From NCBI GenBank assembly GCA_002633005.1, contig NMRA01001118.1, positions 4,615 to 45,497 of the forward strand: a stretch of 40,883 bases of DNA, given 5' to 3'. Below the pieces are notes generated by a model. That model saw nothing but the letters and a program-made list of their open reading frames with translations. It had not been told where the DNA came from and did not search any database. The stretch comes from Phoronis australis (lineage: Eukaryota; Phoronida; Phoronidae). Positions 21,319-32,299 of this stretch are shown piece after piece (position 1 is the stretch's first letter; each line of letters starts with the position of its first letter). The position numbers and the translations under genes are program-made.

Positions 21319-21451
21319 ATGAGACAAAAATCGGTGAGTTTACCGATTGTTTTTTAAAACCACTTAAAAATCAGTAGATTTTACTAATACACTTTTTTGT
21401 GCGTTTTCAGAAGATGTTTTCGAATTTAAATTTTCTTCCGACGGGACACAA
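21319..21451 (+). CDS. Gene B, candidate first two exons, running into the assembly gap
   Basis: ATG AGA CAA AAA TCG, donor GTGAGTTTACC at 21334; then acceptor GTGCGTTTTCAG and a second exon from 21411 that begins KMFSNLNFLPTGH and runs into Ns at 21451. The junction is phase 0 and both splice sites are strong. The frame is also open upstream to 21061, so a longer N-terminus is possible, but the CpG-rich YY1 region looks like promoter/5' UTR. The only conserved exon on this strand beyond the gap is the copy B terminal exon at 22973, so these are probably one gene. No counterpart of this 5' end was found for gene A. Confidence 0.4.
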
Positions 21452-22334
21452 NNNNNNNNNNNNNNNNNNNNNNNNNNNNNNNNNNNNNNNNNNNNNNNNN
21501 NNNNNNNNNNNNNNNNNNNNNNNNNNNNNNNNNNNNNNNNNNNNNNNNNNNNNNNNNNNNNNNNNNNNNNNNNNNNNNNNNNNNNNNNNNNNNNNNNNNN
21601 NNNNNNNNNNNNNNNNNNNNNNNNNNNNNNNNNNNNNNNNNNNNNNNNNNNNNNNNNNNNNNNNNNNNNNNNNNNNNNNNNNNNNNNNNNNNNNNNNNNN
21701 NNNNNNNNNNNNNNNNNNNNNNNNNNNNNNNNNNNNNNNNNNNNNNNNNNNNNNNNNNNNNNNNNNNNNNNNNNNNNNNNNNNNNNNNNNNNNNNNNNNN
21801 NNNNNNNNNNNNNNNNNNNNNNNNNNNNNNNNNNNNNNNNNNNNNNNNNNNNNNNNNNNNNNNNNNNNNNNNNNNNNNNNNNNNNNNNNNNNNNNNNNNN
21901 NNNNNNNNNNNNNNNNNNNNNNNNNNNNNNNNNNNNNNNNNNNNNNNNNNNNNNNNNNNNNNNNNNNNNNNNNNNNNNNNNNNNNNNNNNNNNNNNNNNN
22001 NNNNNNNNNNNNNNNNNNNNNNNNNNNNNNNNNNNNNNNNNNNNNNNNNNNNNNNNNNNNNNNNNNNNNNNNNNNNNNNNNNNNNNNNNNNNNNNNNNNN
22101 NNNNNNNNNNNNNNNNNNNNNNNNNNNNNNNNNNNNNNNNNNNNNNNNNNNNNNNNNNNNNNNNNNNNNNNNNNNNNNNNNNNNNNNNNNNNNNNNNNNN
22201 NNNNNNNNNNNNNNNNNNNNNNNNNNNNNNNNNNNNNNNNNNNNNNNNNNNNNNNNNNNNNNNNNNNNNNNNNNNNNNNNNNNNNNNNNNNNNNNNNNNN
22301 NNNNNNNNNNNNNNNNNNNNNNNNNNNNNNNNNN
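21451..22334. other. Assembly gap (884 Ns)
   Basis: Unknown sequence. Open frames reported through it are artefacts. It hides the middle of gene B and the left end of duplicated unit B. Confidence 0.99.
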
Positions 22335-25330
22335 GTTTTTAGCAATCAGTTTCTATCAACATCGTTCGATGATGTTATCCCCACCAGTTACCCCCACTGA
22401 ATAACAGGTTTATTGAGTGGAACTAAGTGTTTCTTTTAGGAATCTCACCCGATGCCGGGTAGGCTAGCAGCACATATTCATATTCTTGGTGGGAGTGCTC
22501 CCAAAATAAGAGGTGTATGGTACGTGTTGCACAGAAGTCATGGGTGACTTTTTCACAGCACTTTCTCTTCAAAACCACATGTATGCTGTTTCCAATAAAA
22601 TTCCTAAATGAGTGAGTTTCCATATTTTATCGCGGACCCTACCCCCAGGACTACCAGATCAGTTGTCGAATTAACATGAATAAGCCTTAATTCAAATGTC
22701 GTAACATTGCATTGGAAAAAATTGACACCTAGAATGAATTTTACTTTTTGAGATCAGAAGCACATTCTAAGTGCCATGAAAAATACACATTGTTAAGTCA
22801 CTTTTAGCCTGTATCACATATTTTAATTCAGATAGTAAATAAGACTTGGGTACAACGGTTATTAGTTTCTACGCGTAAACATGAAGATAAAACGTCAAGT
22901 ATGTTCTGCCTTACAAAGGTAGTTTTGTCTTGTCTTTTCTTTGCTAATATTTCTCCGACTATTCTGTTACAGGTGAGAGAAAACAACTGAAACCAACCGC
23001 CCGACCATCTGTTTTACCTTTGGACAAAGGAAAGCAATCCTTCACCAATAACCTGAGAGAATTGAATGCAATTCAGAAATTCAGCACCTGATTTGCCTGA
23101 TTATGGACTCCACCGCAATGTTGTTTCTTTCTGTGCTTTTTCAGTTTGCCATTTGTTTTTAAATACACTGATAATTGTTTATTCTCGAATCTTGTGCATA
23201 GCAGATTCTTATCCTGCTAGCTACAACTGAAAACAGACAATAAGACAATCGATGCAGTCACTGAATGTCATTTCCCCATAATGTGAACCAAATTGAAAAG
23301 TTTTTACCAACAGTATAAAGCCTTTCTTCTGAAAGGAAAATTTAACGTCACTCAGCTTTTGGCTTTCATTTCACTGGGATCTAGTTTCAATGGCCTATAG
23401 AGGCGCTTGTAAAAAGTTTCAGTATCGAAACGTGAATTTCTTTCATGTAACCTCATTCAGCCTCAATAACTCTCTTCAATTAGACCCTTGAAGGTAAACA
23501 CAGCAGCACACACTGTATCACTTGAATCGTTTTGAGCCCAAAATCAGAAACTGAACTAGACCAGAGTGTCACTAGGTCTTCTTTAGCTTCCGTCCCTCAT
23601 GTTTCTTCCAGGAGGGAAATAAGCTATTGTCCACACATGAGTCATTGCCCAAGAAAGGGCATCCTCACCAACAAGGTTTACTTGTGTAGGAATCAGATAT
23701 AGTTCGCCTGAATACACAGACAGACCACTGAGACATGGTCTTATGGTAACTTAGTACTGCGATTCACATTTCTCCAGGACTACTGACTTGTACATTGTGC
23801 CATGCAGCACTGCTGGTGTGTGAAAATGCTGTGGGGAGAGAACGGAGGAACAAAGCTTGTTTATGATACAGCTTGAAGTTGCCTTAAAATGTCACTGAAA
23901 CAGGAAAAAATATTGAAATATGAATTATTAAGTACTCCAGATTGGGTCAAAAATGTTATCCCTGTTTTTCAAAAATTTGTGACTGTTCTACAGTTTCACA
24001 TAAAATCAAAGAATTACTATTTTCAGAAACCAAGGCTGAATATAATAAGTATTGCATAAAAATGTGTCTTTCGTTTTCTTCCTAGCCATAACAATTCGTT
24101 AAACGCATCACTTGTCTGCAAAATATACAAGTTTTTTGAGACAACTTCAAACATTGTTACCCATTTTCAAACCTTTTTAATTCTGATACTTTCAGCAAGT
24201 TTAAACCCCATTACAGATTCATGGGTTCGTCAAGCATACTTCTAGTCTGGGGTTGAGGGAACCGTTTCTCAGACTTTTAATTTTTCTTCTAATAGAAGAT
24301 ATGAAGACTTGGGTCATTTAAAAATGATGGCTAATCTTTCTGTTGTTTAAGAGTAATTACAAATCGTAAGGCACCATCAAAATGCAATTTTCACAAAAAT
24401 GGCAGGCATTTGAATTTATAACGACTTGCAACATTTCAAGGCTTGAGTTAAGACTATTCAATCTCTGAATTCAGAAAATGTAATATATTTCCAAGGGTTT
24501 ACAATTGATACAAGTAGCAAAACAGTTTCATGAAATCAACTTGAAGGGACTTCATGAAGGTTAAGAATTACCTCGCCATGATCTTTCCCCAAACATGTAA
24601 TACCTGGTATTTCCACACATTCAGTTGTACCAAACATTACAACCCCAAACCCCCATGCCAATCCTCTGCTAAGGACCTGAATATGTAAATTAACAAATTG
24701 ACTTACATATCTTTCTTTAAAAACAGTTTTTCCGTTTCAAAGGCGTTGTTCGTTGTCTCCAATATTGAAAGATTTGCAGAAGACATATGATAGGAAGTAA
24801 ACAAATAGTCTAATGCAATGGATATTTGCCACGTAGGCCTATCTTTTGCCATTGAGCTTGGTTTGTAATCTTAACTCATTAACCTGTATCGAGTTCTCAG
24901 CATAAACACTCAGCATTGATTGGTGTAACAGCCACTGATAAACTGTTAGAAATCATTCCAAACAATAATAATGTTTGATGTACGAAAAGATCCCGACTGC
25001 TACGTCAAGTACCGTATCACACATCACAACAAACAAAGATTAACCCGACTGCTGCGAAGTCGACATCGGCGAGTACCTCCGTTAACAGGCACCGGTAGAA
25101 TAATCATGGAATAATAGTTAAAATAATCACAAACCTTACCTTTATATAAGGTTGTGCTTACTTTCTCTCATAGAAAGTACCCTTTTCACGCAAACAGATT
25201 CAGTTGGCACGGCTGTAAGCCATTTCATCATGTATTCAAAGGGCTCGCGAAATCGAGGCTATTATCTATCACCACTAGTACTGGCGCGCCCTCTAGTTAT
25301 TGTAGATTTTCCAAATACCCCCAATGCCTG
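22335..25330 (+). repeat. Duplicated unit, copy B
   Basis: Collinear with copy A from GTTTTTAGCAATCAGTTTC onward. It extends further to the right than A: 25096-25330 is shared with copy C but not A. It carries a deletion of about 200 bp relative to A (A positions 20600-20799), and its left end is lost in the gap. Confidence 0.9.
22973..23091 (+). CDS. Gene B, terminal exon with frameshifted C-terminus
   Basis: Acceptor TTCTGTTACAG, then ERKQLKPTARPSVLPLDK as in copy A. A net 2-base loss right after the LDK codons shifts the frame, and the tail becomes GKQSFTNNLRELNAIQKFST before TGA at 23089-23091, eleven residues longer than in A. Because A and C agree on the other frame and stop position, B is the derived state. 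Confidence 0.55.
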
Positions 25331-25856
25331 CCCATGCCTTTATTAGTCAATTACTGTACGAATTGGGGATGTAAAACCGAATGTGTGTCTTATGTGTGCT
25401 TCTTAAGTCACCTTCATGAGACGAACTCCTAGTGTCTGGTACAATGACTTCAAATCAAGACTTAAATTTGATCCTACACGACCACTTCACTGTTGCTGAA
25501 AAGGGGTTAACGCAACTGTGTCAGAAATTCTCGATAAAAAAACTTCAGTGACCAGAAAATGTCACTATATTCTCAGAGTCTTTGCACTTTTGCTCAAGCC
25601 ATATTTTACCATTTTTCAGAAAAAGTAGTGCGAAACTTGACATCAAAGTTCTCTCATACCGTAAATGTAAGTCTTCAGTCACTTTAATGAAAGAGATACC
25701 TGGACAACATCGTTGTACAGACCGGTGACCTTAAGTCTTGAATAAGCATAATAAGCAGCTGATTGTCAAGATACCCAATGTGCGTTAGCAACTGCTCATG
25801 TGATGTCATGGACATATATCAGCTTTCACAAATATACGTGTTTTGGCACTCTTAAT
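23092..25856. other. 3' region of gene B and spacer
   Basis: Up to about 25330 this is unit B. From 25330 to 25856 no gene or repeat is recognised. On the minus strand, 25140-25330 is the counterpart of the exon-like block at 36200-36385 of copy C. Confidence 0.5.
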
Positions 25857-26165
25857 CCAGTGGCGGATCTAGGATATCACAAGGGGGGGGCCAACATTTT
25901 GTCCGGCTGGAAGCATTTGCGCAAACTGAACCACGATTGTAGATGCGCATAGCACCGAATGGTGGGAGGACGGGAGGGGGGTTTCTGTTTTTACCTCTAA
26001 AAATCAAGCATTTTCCTTGATTCCTGAAGTATTATCCAAGAAAAAAAGGCCAAAAAAAAACACGGAGAACGTGTCAAACAGGAAAAAAATGCAAGTGTCA
26101 AAGACTCGAACTCACGACCTAGAGGGTTGAGCGCGCGTACGTTACCACTACACCACCACGATTTA
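25857..26165 (-). mobile_element. tRNA-derived SINE
   Basis: Minus-strand head contains an A box TGGTGTAGTGG (26145-26155) and a B box GAGTTCGAGTC (26103-26113) at tRNA-like spacing, i.e. an internal Pol III promoter. The acceptor ends do not pair, so it is not a functional tRNA. The tail ends ATCCTAGATCCGCCACTGG, a LINE/SINE tail style common in marine invertebrates. A C-run (G on plus at 25884-25891) lies just inside the tail. Confidence 0.7.
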
Positions 26166-26519
26166 ACTACAACTCTCATACTAAAAGACTTACTTGTTTA
26201 TGGGCCACAGCGTTTGCGCGCGTAACCTACTTCTTTTTGTAATGCTTATTACACGTTTTATATTTTGTGCCATCAATTCTTAACAAATTTGTCGTATTTG
26301 AAATAGTCTTCAAATGCCCAAAAGACCAAATCCATTTTTCGTGTTGGCAATAATGACGGGATTGCTTTGGAAACCGTCTTAAGATAAGGTTTGACAAAGA
26401 GAGTATTGCGAGTTTCTGAGTGATTCACTAAGGCTTCGATTAAAATTCACATCTTACCAGCAGCTTCTGTTTTTTCATCGCCACTCAGGTTCCATTTTCT
26501 TTAAAAAATGAAGTAAATT

Positions 26520-26842
26520 TTCTTCATTGTACAGTGGAGCAGACGACGGAAACGGAGTCGTAGTGCACAGCGCCGCTGCCGGTCGCCTAGGATATCGCGG
26601 GAGATTCTATATTTAGCCATAGTTCCGTTACGAACGCGCCGTGTTCCGGATTTGACACTTGAAATTGGGTTTGAAATACTTATTTATTGACGGGTTACAT
26701 GTCTACGATACGAGCGCTGAATCATGGCGGATCAAATCGCTGCTGCAATGTCAGCGATTGTGCAAGAGCGAGCTGCCTAGCAACAGTCGTGTATGGCAGG
26801 TCAACACTGATTGGTATAAATTTGGAACGTTCTTAAGGTATT
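26520..26842 (+). promoter_or_regulatory. CpG-rich promoter-like stretch with ATGGCGGATCA
   Basis: Clearly richer in CpG than the flanks, with a YY1-like TCATGGCGGATC at about 26723. From that ATG a short frame reads MADQIAAAMSAIVQERAA and stops; no matching downstream exon found. The 11-mer CATGGCGGATCA recurs at 27438. Function inferred only from composition. Confidence 0.3.
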
Positions 26843-27067
26843 TTACGAGCGTAATTTACGGCGACATTTCTCCCATTTAATTTACGGGCGTAATTTTACT
26901 GCAACACTTTTGCAATTTAATTTACGCTCGTAATCACGAACGTAATTTCACGGCGAAACTTTTCTTCATTTAATTTACGAGCGTAATTGTACGGTGACAC
27001 TCCTGCAATTTAATTTACGCTCGTAATTACGAGCGTAATTTTACGGCGACACTTTCCCCTCAACGGC
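26843..27067. repeat. Array of seven 12-bp palindromes TTACG-AG/CT-CGTAA
   Basis: Palindromes start at 26843, 26882, 26922, 26934 (imperfect), 26975, 27015 and 27027; spacings are 39, 40, 12, 41, 40, 12. The basic monomer is about 40 bp (palindrome, then a CGGCGACAC-TTTT-CATTTAAT-like linker). A 93-bp higher-order unit is repeated at 26882-26974 and 26975-27067. Some palindromes are AG-centred and some CT-centred, i.e. both orientations. Confidence 0.85.
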
Positions 27068-27230
27068 CCACCATACAACGCCGGATGTCGCGGGACCGCG
27101 CAGAAGAGGAAGTAAGATCGTTCACGACTTTAGGGCACACACGACTTTAGGACCTCTGACGGTATTTCAAGATAGATGTACGTGTGGTGTTGAATAACAG
27201 AATTATTACATGAATGAGTTGGATATGTAC

Positions 27231-27354
27231 ACAAAACGTATCGAGAGTGGCCTACATGAAGTAATATCCCCACGACACCTTATTCTGGGTATGGATAAGT
27301 GGAATAAGGTCTCGTGGGATATTACTTCATGTACGCCATTCGAGGTACATTTTG
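27231..27354. repeat. Long hairpin with arms of about 54 bp
   Basis: Left arm 27231-27285 (ACAAAACGTA...CTACATGAAGTAATATCC...CCTTATTC), right arm 27302-27354 (GAATAAGG...GGATATTACTTCATGTACG...TTTTGT), loop about 16 bases. Pairing is near-continuous with a few mismatches. A fold-back element or MITE remnant is likely. Confidence 0.8.
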
Positions 27355-27455
27355 TATTTATCCCATGCGCTTCGAATTCCTAGGTTTCTTATACTTTTTC
27401 GGAATATTTTTTTAAATACTTCACCCAAACTGTTCACATGGCGGATCACGTCCTA

Positions 27456-28820
27456 CAGTACAGCCACTGAATCATTAGACTCTCTCCGGTGTCTCTCCGG
27501 AGACAGACCGGAGAGTGACGCGTGAATCCACTGTGACAGCTGGCGTGAGCCTAAGCGTGACTGTACCCGGATCTTACTGAGTTAGGCGTGAGTTTACCTG
27601 CTTCGCAGATGATAGAGTAATTTATTAAAATTACATCAGTAACTAGCAGTGATGTGTGTATTCTCATAGACTTTTGCTCATGTGAGGTTTATTTTTTTTT
27701 AAATCGTCACGTGCAGTAAAAGACCAAAATTTCGTCTCAAATCTTAAGTCACTTCAGAAAACAGACCTGTGGACTTATATATACTTATTTGTTTTTTATA
27801 TAAACTAATAAAAAAATCTTAACTCCCGTGTACACGGCGGAATTATTCAATTGCCTTCACGATATGAAGGAGCATAGCATGTCAATTCTGAGCACATTGA
27901 TCCCAAGCTCCGGCATCATGCGGAGAAAACTGATCACGCCCATGCATTTGCTGAGTCAAACAGATGACCGCTATTATTATTTTAGTGAAGAAGTACCCCG
28001 GGGATACTGTGTACTCAGTCGAAACGCATGTACACTGTACTACGGGGAGGGAGCTACAAATAATTGAACTGCACTACGGATTCAGGACTTTTAAGTCAAA
28101 ACATTTGCTTGCAGTAAGGGATGGGTATGCCAGAAGGGCGGCTTATTGAAATTTTCTGTACGCCAGTGCGGTGCAAAAATGTACGGAGTGTCACAATACT
28201 TAACAAGATGCGTAAGCTATTTTAGGACGAATTAAATATATCCACCTGCGACAAGTCTCAAGGAGTCCATAGCCATGTAAAGATGACTCTGGGCACAGGG
28301 TGGCGTTTATTCGCATTTACTAATCGTGGTTACTCTACATGTTTGTCGTTGATGGGACTGTCTCTTAAGTCGTAAATTTAACATGTACATGCACGTGTAA
28401 CACAAGACGAGCTGAAGGAAGACGTTTGTATGAACAACACGTGGAATTGCAGAGTTAGTCGTAACCCAAGTGTGATAGATACTCTATAATATACTATAAT
28501 GTCTTTGCAACTTGACCAAAACGACAGGCAATCAAGACTTTATATGTATTTTTACTGATTAGCCCGGTGCCTTACCATGGTTAGCACATCTACCGAAGGA
28601 GTGAAGAAAGCGTGAGGTAAGCGTGACGGAGGCGCGAAGAAAGCGTGAACGAGGCGTGAGGAAGGCGTTAACTAAACCGGAGGTGAACGTGAGGACTGCC
28701 CGGAGAATAGGCGTGAGGCGAACGTGACTGATTTCTGTCACGCCTGTGTTCTGGTTGCGCTCCGGTCTGGCCAGGCGTGAGGTAGCCCGGACGAAGTCTA
28801 AGAATTCAGTGGCTGTACTG
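27456..28820. mobile_element. 1.37-kb element with near-perfect terminal inverted repeats flanked by TA
   Basis: Left end CAGTACAGCCACTGAAT, right end ATTCAGTGGCTGTACTG. The inverted match extends to about 27 bp with two mismatches, including the flanking TA and an inner TTAGAC/GTCTAA. TA on both sides (27454-27455, 28821-28822) fits a Tc1/mariner-type target duplication, as does the CAGT start. Subterminal regions on both sides are rich in GCGTGA and CCGGAG motifs. No transposase is recognisable inside (a 79-codon frame at 27828 is unidentified), so it is non-autonomous or decayed. Confidence 0.75.
28590..28795. repeat. Degenerate GCGTGA-rich repeat block
   Basis: GCGTGA or close variants (GCGTGAG, GCGCGAA, ACGTGA) recur every 10-20 bases. 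The opposite subterminal region (27510-27600) has a weaker version. This looks like subterminal motif clustering of the 27456-28820 element. Confidence 0.6.
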
Positions 28821-28822
28821 TA

Positions 28823-29520
28823 CACTGTATATGTATGTACTTGCGCGTTAGGTTGCAAGTGTTCTCTTGTAAAAGAAGCAATTTTAAAAGTAACGACTTA
28901 TTTCTCGAAAAGAGGTAACAAAGATGAAAACAACGGCAACTGTGCGGTGAACTTGTAACATCTACTGGATATGTTTAAAAAACAATATTTGATACTGTAG
29001 TTTCCTAGAAATCGACTCCGCCTGAGTTGCAAACGATCAGTTGAAAAGTGAGACATAAGTGTCGTGTAATTAAAAGTTTTGTTCCAGATTTTACGTTTAG
29101 GGCCTGGTTGCATGTCGAGTGTTAGTTACACTGCTTCAACTGTATTACTTTAAACTATATTCGGAAAGTTTGACGATCGAATCGGCTGAAGACGTCAAGT
29201 CAACATTGGCCTATCTTTTGAACTTTCCATGTCAGAGGTCACTATTGAAGTACATGTAGTGCGGGAGGTGAATACGGAAAACTTTATTACATGTCCGTAT
29301 TTCCCTCGACAGATTCAACGCGTTTGGGATAATAATGCATATTGACCTCGTGGACATAAATACACGTACAGTAGCTTTTCATTGTGGTTTCGTGAAGGAT
29401 TTATTTCCATAAATACAGAACGTTGTTCTTGTTACAAAAAAGGAGACTGTTGTCTAATTTGGTAAGGAAAATGCGAGATCCACATTGTGTGCATCGTCAC
29501 CTTTGTCAAACCTCGTTTAT
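28823..29520. other. No supported feature
   Basis: Short frames only; none with convincing splice sites or domains. Confidence 0.5.
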
Positions 29521-29532
29521 TTTTTTTCAAAA

Positions 29533-29994
29533 ACAGGGTGGAAAGCTGCAATAAGGCTAGGCCAAAGAGACCTGCAGCTTTGATTGTCGAGACTGCTGCA
29601 AAGTAATTTATATACTAAATCATCTTCCCTTAGACAAGCCTTCAAAAGAAATATGATATTACAGTTAACTCGCATTGACAACTGCAATTCCTTACCATCT
29701 AACATAAAGGAAAGAACTTCAATCGCCACTCTCAAAATCAACACTACTCTTGTCCCATTGACATCATCCCAATTTCCTCCCAACCATGAAGTAATCCTAT
29801 ACAGATCAAGATGTGGACTAATTCTAAATATCGACAAGTTTAGACATAATTTGAACTATGTTTCACCTCAGACAAATGCTCATATTTTCTTTGCTTGTGC
29901 GGTATGCGGGGAGCAGAGGAAACCGCTTTTTCCAGACAATCGAACAGTACTCCAATGCTTGCAAGAAATATTCAGATCTTACCCAAATGTATAA
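29533..29994 (+). pseudogene. Coding-like fragment, unrecognised (possibly TE-derived)
   Basis: Frame GWKAAIRLGQRDLQL, one TGA, then LSRLLQSNLYTKSSSLRQAF and onward to a Cys pair in FACAVCGEQRKPLFPDN and RTVLQCLQEIFRSYPNV before TAA. Composition and length are protein-like, but the in-frame stop near the 5' end and absence of a start suggest a decayed exon or the end of a mobile-element protein. I do not recognise a domain. Confidence 0.35.
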
Positions 29995-30211
29995 CGAAAC
30001 TGATTTTTTAATTTATGTAAAGAACTCGACATAAATGAAAATAAGGTTTTATTCGAAATAGTTTCAAACTTTCTTTTTGATATTCAATTTATTTGTGTAA
30101 GTCCATAACATCGTAACATGTAAAATAACTTATTGAGCATGAAAATAATTTATGTATATTCGCAATCATATGTCAATGTAAAATTAACGTCAGTTTATCA
30201 ATTTATGTATT

Positions 30212-30215
<4 letters not shown>

Positions 30216-30250
<35 letters not shown>
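30216..30250. repeat. (TA)n microsatellite
   Basis: About 17 uninterrupted TA dinucleotides. Short repetitive frames across it are artefacts. Confidence 0.95.
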
Positions 30251-30252
<2 letters not shown>

Positions 30253-31024
30253 TTGTATTTGTTTAGCCCAGCTACCATGGCTCTTGGCGATTTCTGCGTC
30301 TGTATTTTTATTGTACTGGCTATTTCATGATAAATAATCCAAAATAGACTGCGGATACGAAGTTTATCATTGCTGTCCGTCAGCATGGGCAAATAGTTGG
30401 GGGTACGTTTTCATTCGTGTAGCCGAGCGATGACCAGGATTGCGGTATAGGTGTTAGGATATCTTGTGTATACAGAACACAGTAAGAGTTCCCTTTAAGG
30501 TACATGTCTCTGTTCTACTATTAGGAGCAAGACTACCAAATGTGGTTCAAGAACCAGATTAAAAATCAACTCTTCATACGGCGTCTCTAGCTGATGGACA
30601 CTTACTTTTGGAATGAATTTCTGATAAAATTTGATGGTATCAGCCACAGAAGTGGAAACTTTTCATTCACACACTTCTCGCGTCATCTTCAAATGCCATC
30701 ACAACCTTTAAGAAAACGTTACACCAGCAAAACCTAGAGCTTGGTGTAATAAATATTCGAAATGAAGTTCACACGAGTTACATGTACCACAAGCGTGACG
30801 TATGCTCATGCGCAGAAAATATTTACCTTCGAGTGGAAATTTGAGGCTACGCGAAAAGACCCGCCTCCCGTTCAATAACTCTAGGACCTCACTAAAAAAG
30901 CAACTCTTCGCGAGATTACGTGAGATATTGCCGTGTATTTATGTGAGAACACGTGACTTAAGTTAGATTTTAGCTAGGTCCTAGCGTTACTGAACACATG
31001 CCCGATGTAGATGTATTCCGGAGG

Positions 31025-31165
31025 CTACGTCATTAGCACACATTCCACTCCAGGCATATGCATTGTACCGTTTGCTACAATTGCCTTATGTGCTTCCGGC
31101 TTTTTACATGTAACTGCACTTACTAAAATAAATACGACACCAACCATTCTATCAAAGAAATGCAT
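31025..31165 (-). CDS. Short frame with signal-peptide-like start, possible first exon
   Basis: MHFFDRMVGVVFILVSAVTC followed by KKPEAHKAIVANGTMH and a stop at 31025. The start resembles a signal peptide and the CKKP opening resembles the start of a sushi module, but only one further Cys follows and no clear donor or downstream exon was found. Chance cannot be excluded. Confidence 0.15.
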   Translation of the reverse strand: MHFFDRMVGVVFILVSAVTCKKPEAHKAIVANGTMHMPGVECVLMT

Positions 31166-31387
31166 AGTTATTGCAAGGATTATTTTAAAATAGAATGTTT
31201 TCTTTCGCACAACCAGGCAGTAAAATATATGCCACAACACGTTATGTGTGCAAGTACATGTACCTAGTTTCGTGTGATAAAAAGAAGATATCGAAAATTC
31301 TCATATAATCACTGGAGTGGAAAGGGAATATTTCGCAAGTATTTTCGGGAGCTTAGTAGTCTGGCTAGCCTAGCAAAATGGTCACGA

Positions 31388-31582
31388 CTAGAGTGACCGG
31401 ACAGCTTTGTCGCGGTGTTCAGTTGATGAATTAATTTCAATGTTCCATAGCCTATTGTATAAGTGAACATTTTTTACAAATTCAGCTCTGAATTTATCCT
31501 CAGAATACACTATCCTAAAATCTGAGAAGAGCGCGAAATAATCCGCTTCCTCATGGGGATTCCGGAGTTGCAAATTTGTTGT
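31388..31582 (-). CDS. Exon-like open frame, unrecognised
   Basis: Reads LQLRNPHEEADYFALFSDF, RIVYSEDKFRAEFVKNVHL, YNRLWNIEINSS and ends RSL-stop. Amino-acid composition looks like a folded protein. It begins after a TAG that could serve as a weak acceptor; there is no ATG and no upstream exon was found. It may be the last exon of an unknown gene or a fragment of a retrocopy. Confidence 0.25.
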   Translation of the reverse strand, partial: TTNLQLRNPHEEADYFALFSDFRIVYSEDKFRAEFVKNVHLYNRLWNIEINSSTEHRDKAVRSL

Positions 31583-32299
31583 CTAGGATCTTCGATGTTC
31601 AGATTTGTTCAAAGTCGCGTGAAACTAACAAAAATAATCGCGCACGAGATCATGCTAACGCCCGGCTCCACGTGACCGAAAACTCATGCATTTACCAGAA
31701 AGATTTATACATATTCACATGGTGCACCCAGAAATAGTAGACAGGACCTCTGAGCGTTGCCTAAACTTTGGAAGGATTGTGTGTTCGCTTCACAAGCTGG
31801 GTAAGGTGCCTTACAAATCTGATCAATCAAGACAGACGGAATGAACTACAGTTTTTAGGAGTGTTGTCTCTGAAATTTGAAAAAAAAAACAATAATCTAT
31901 TCCTGATTGTTTCAAGATTCCGTCAATACTTATGGAGGTAAAAAGATTTACGTTCCTTTAGTAGCATTACAGTTACTGGTCGAAAGCACACACCAGCAGT
32001 CAGAAAAGTAGACAATATCAGCAGAGGGCTAGATTTGTCGTCTATTTTCCACACAATCGTGAATATAGCTGTTCCACAAACATCAGTCCCATCACTACAT
32101 GTACCTGTTGTAAAAATATCTCAAATAAACACGGCGTGAAACTTCTATCTATACATGTAGGTAGAGCTTAAGTCCGGCGGGGTGTGCATACAGAGTCTGG
32201 AAGTCAACCGACACTCACCTTGCCCGTTACAGCGGTTTAAGTGAAAAACAAAACAATTTAATGAACGTCATTTTCTTGCGTAATTCTCTGCCTGTTCTA

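Larger units (their letters stand above)
30251..32299. other. Mostly featureless, with two low-confidence exon-like frames
   Basis: Apart from the two minus-strand candidates listed separately (31025-31165 and 31388-31582), nothing is recognised. Confidence 0.45.

Noticed and set aside
21399-22400. Very long open frames on both strands
   Set aside because: They consist almost entirely of Ns from the assembly gap.
26090-26165. Functional tRNA gene on the minus strand
   Set aside because: A and B boxes are present but the acceptor stem does not pair and the anticodon arm is poor; it is a SINE head.
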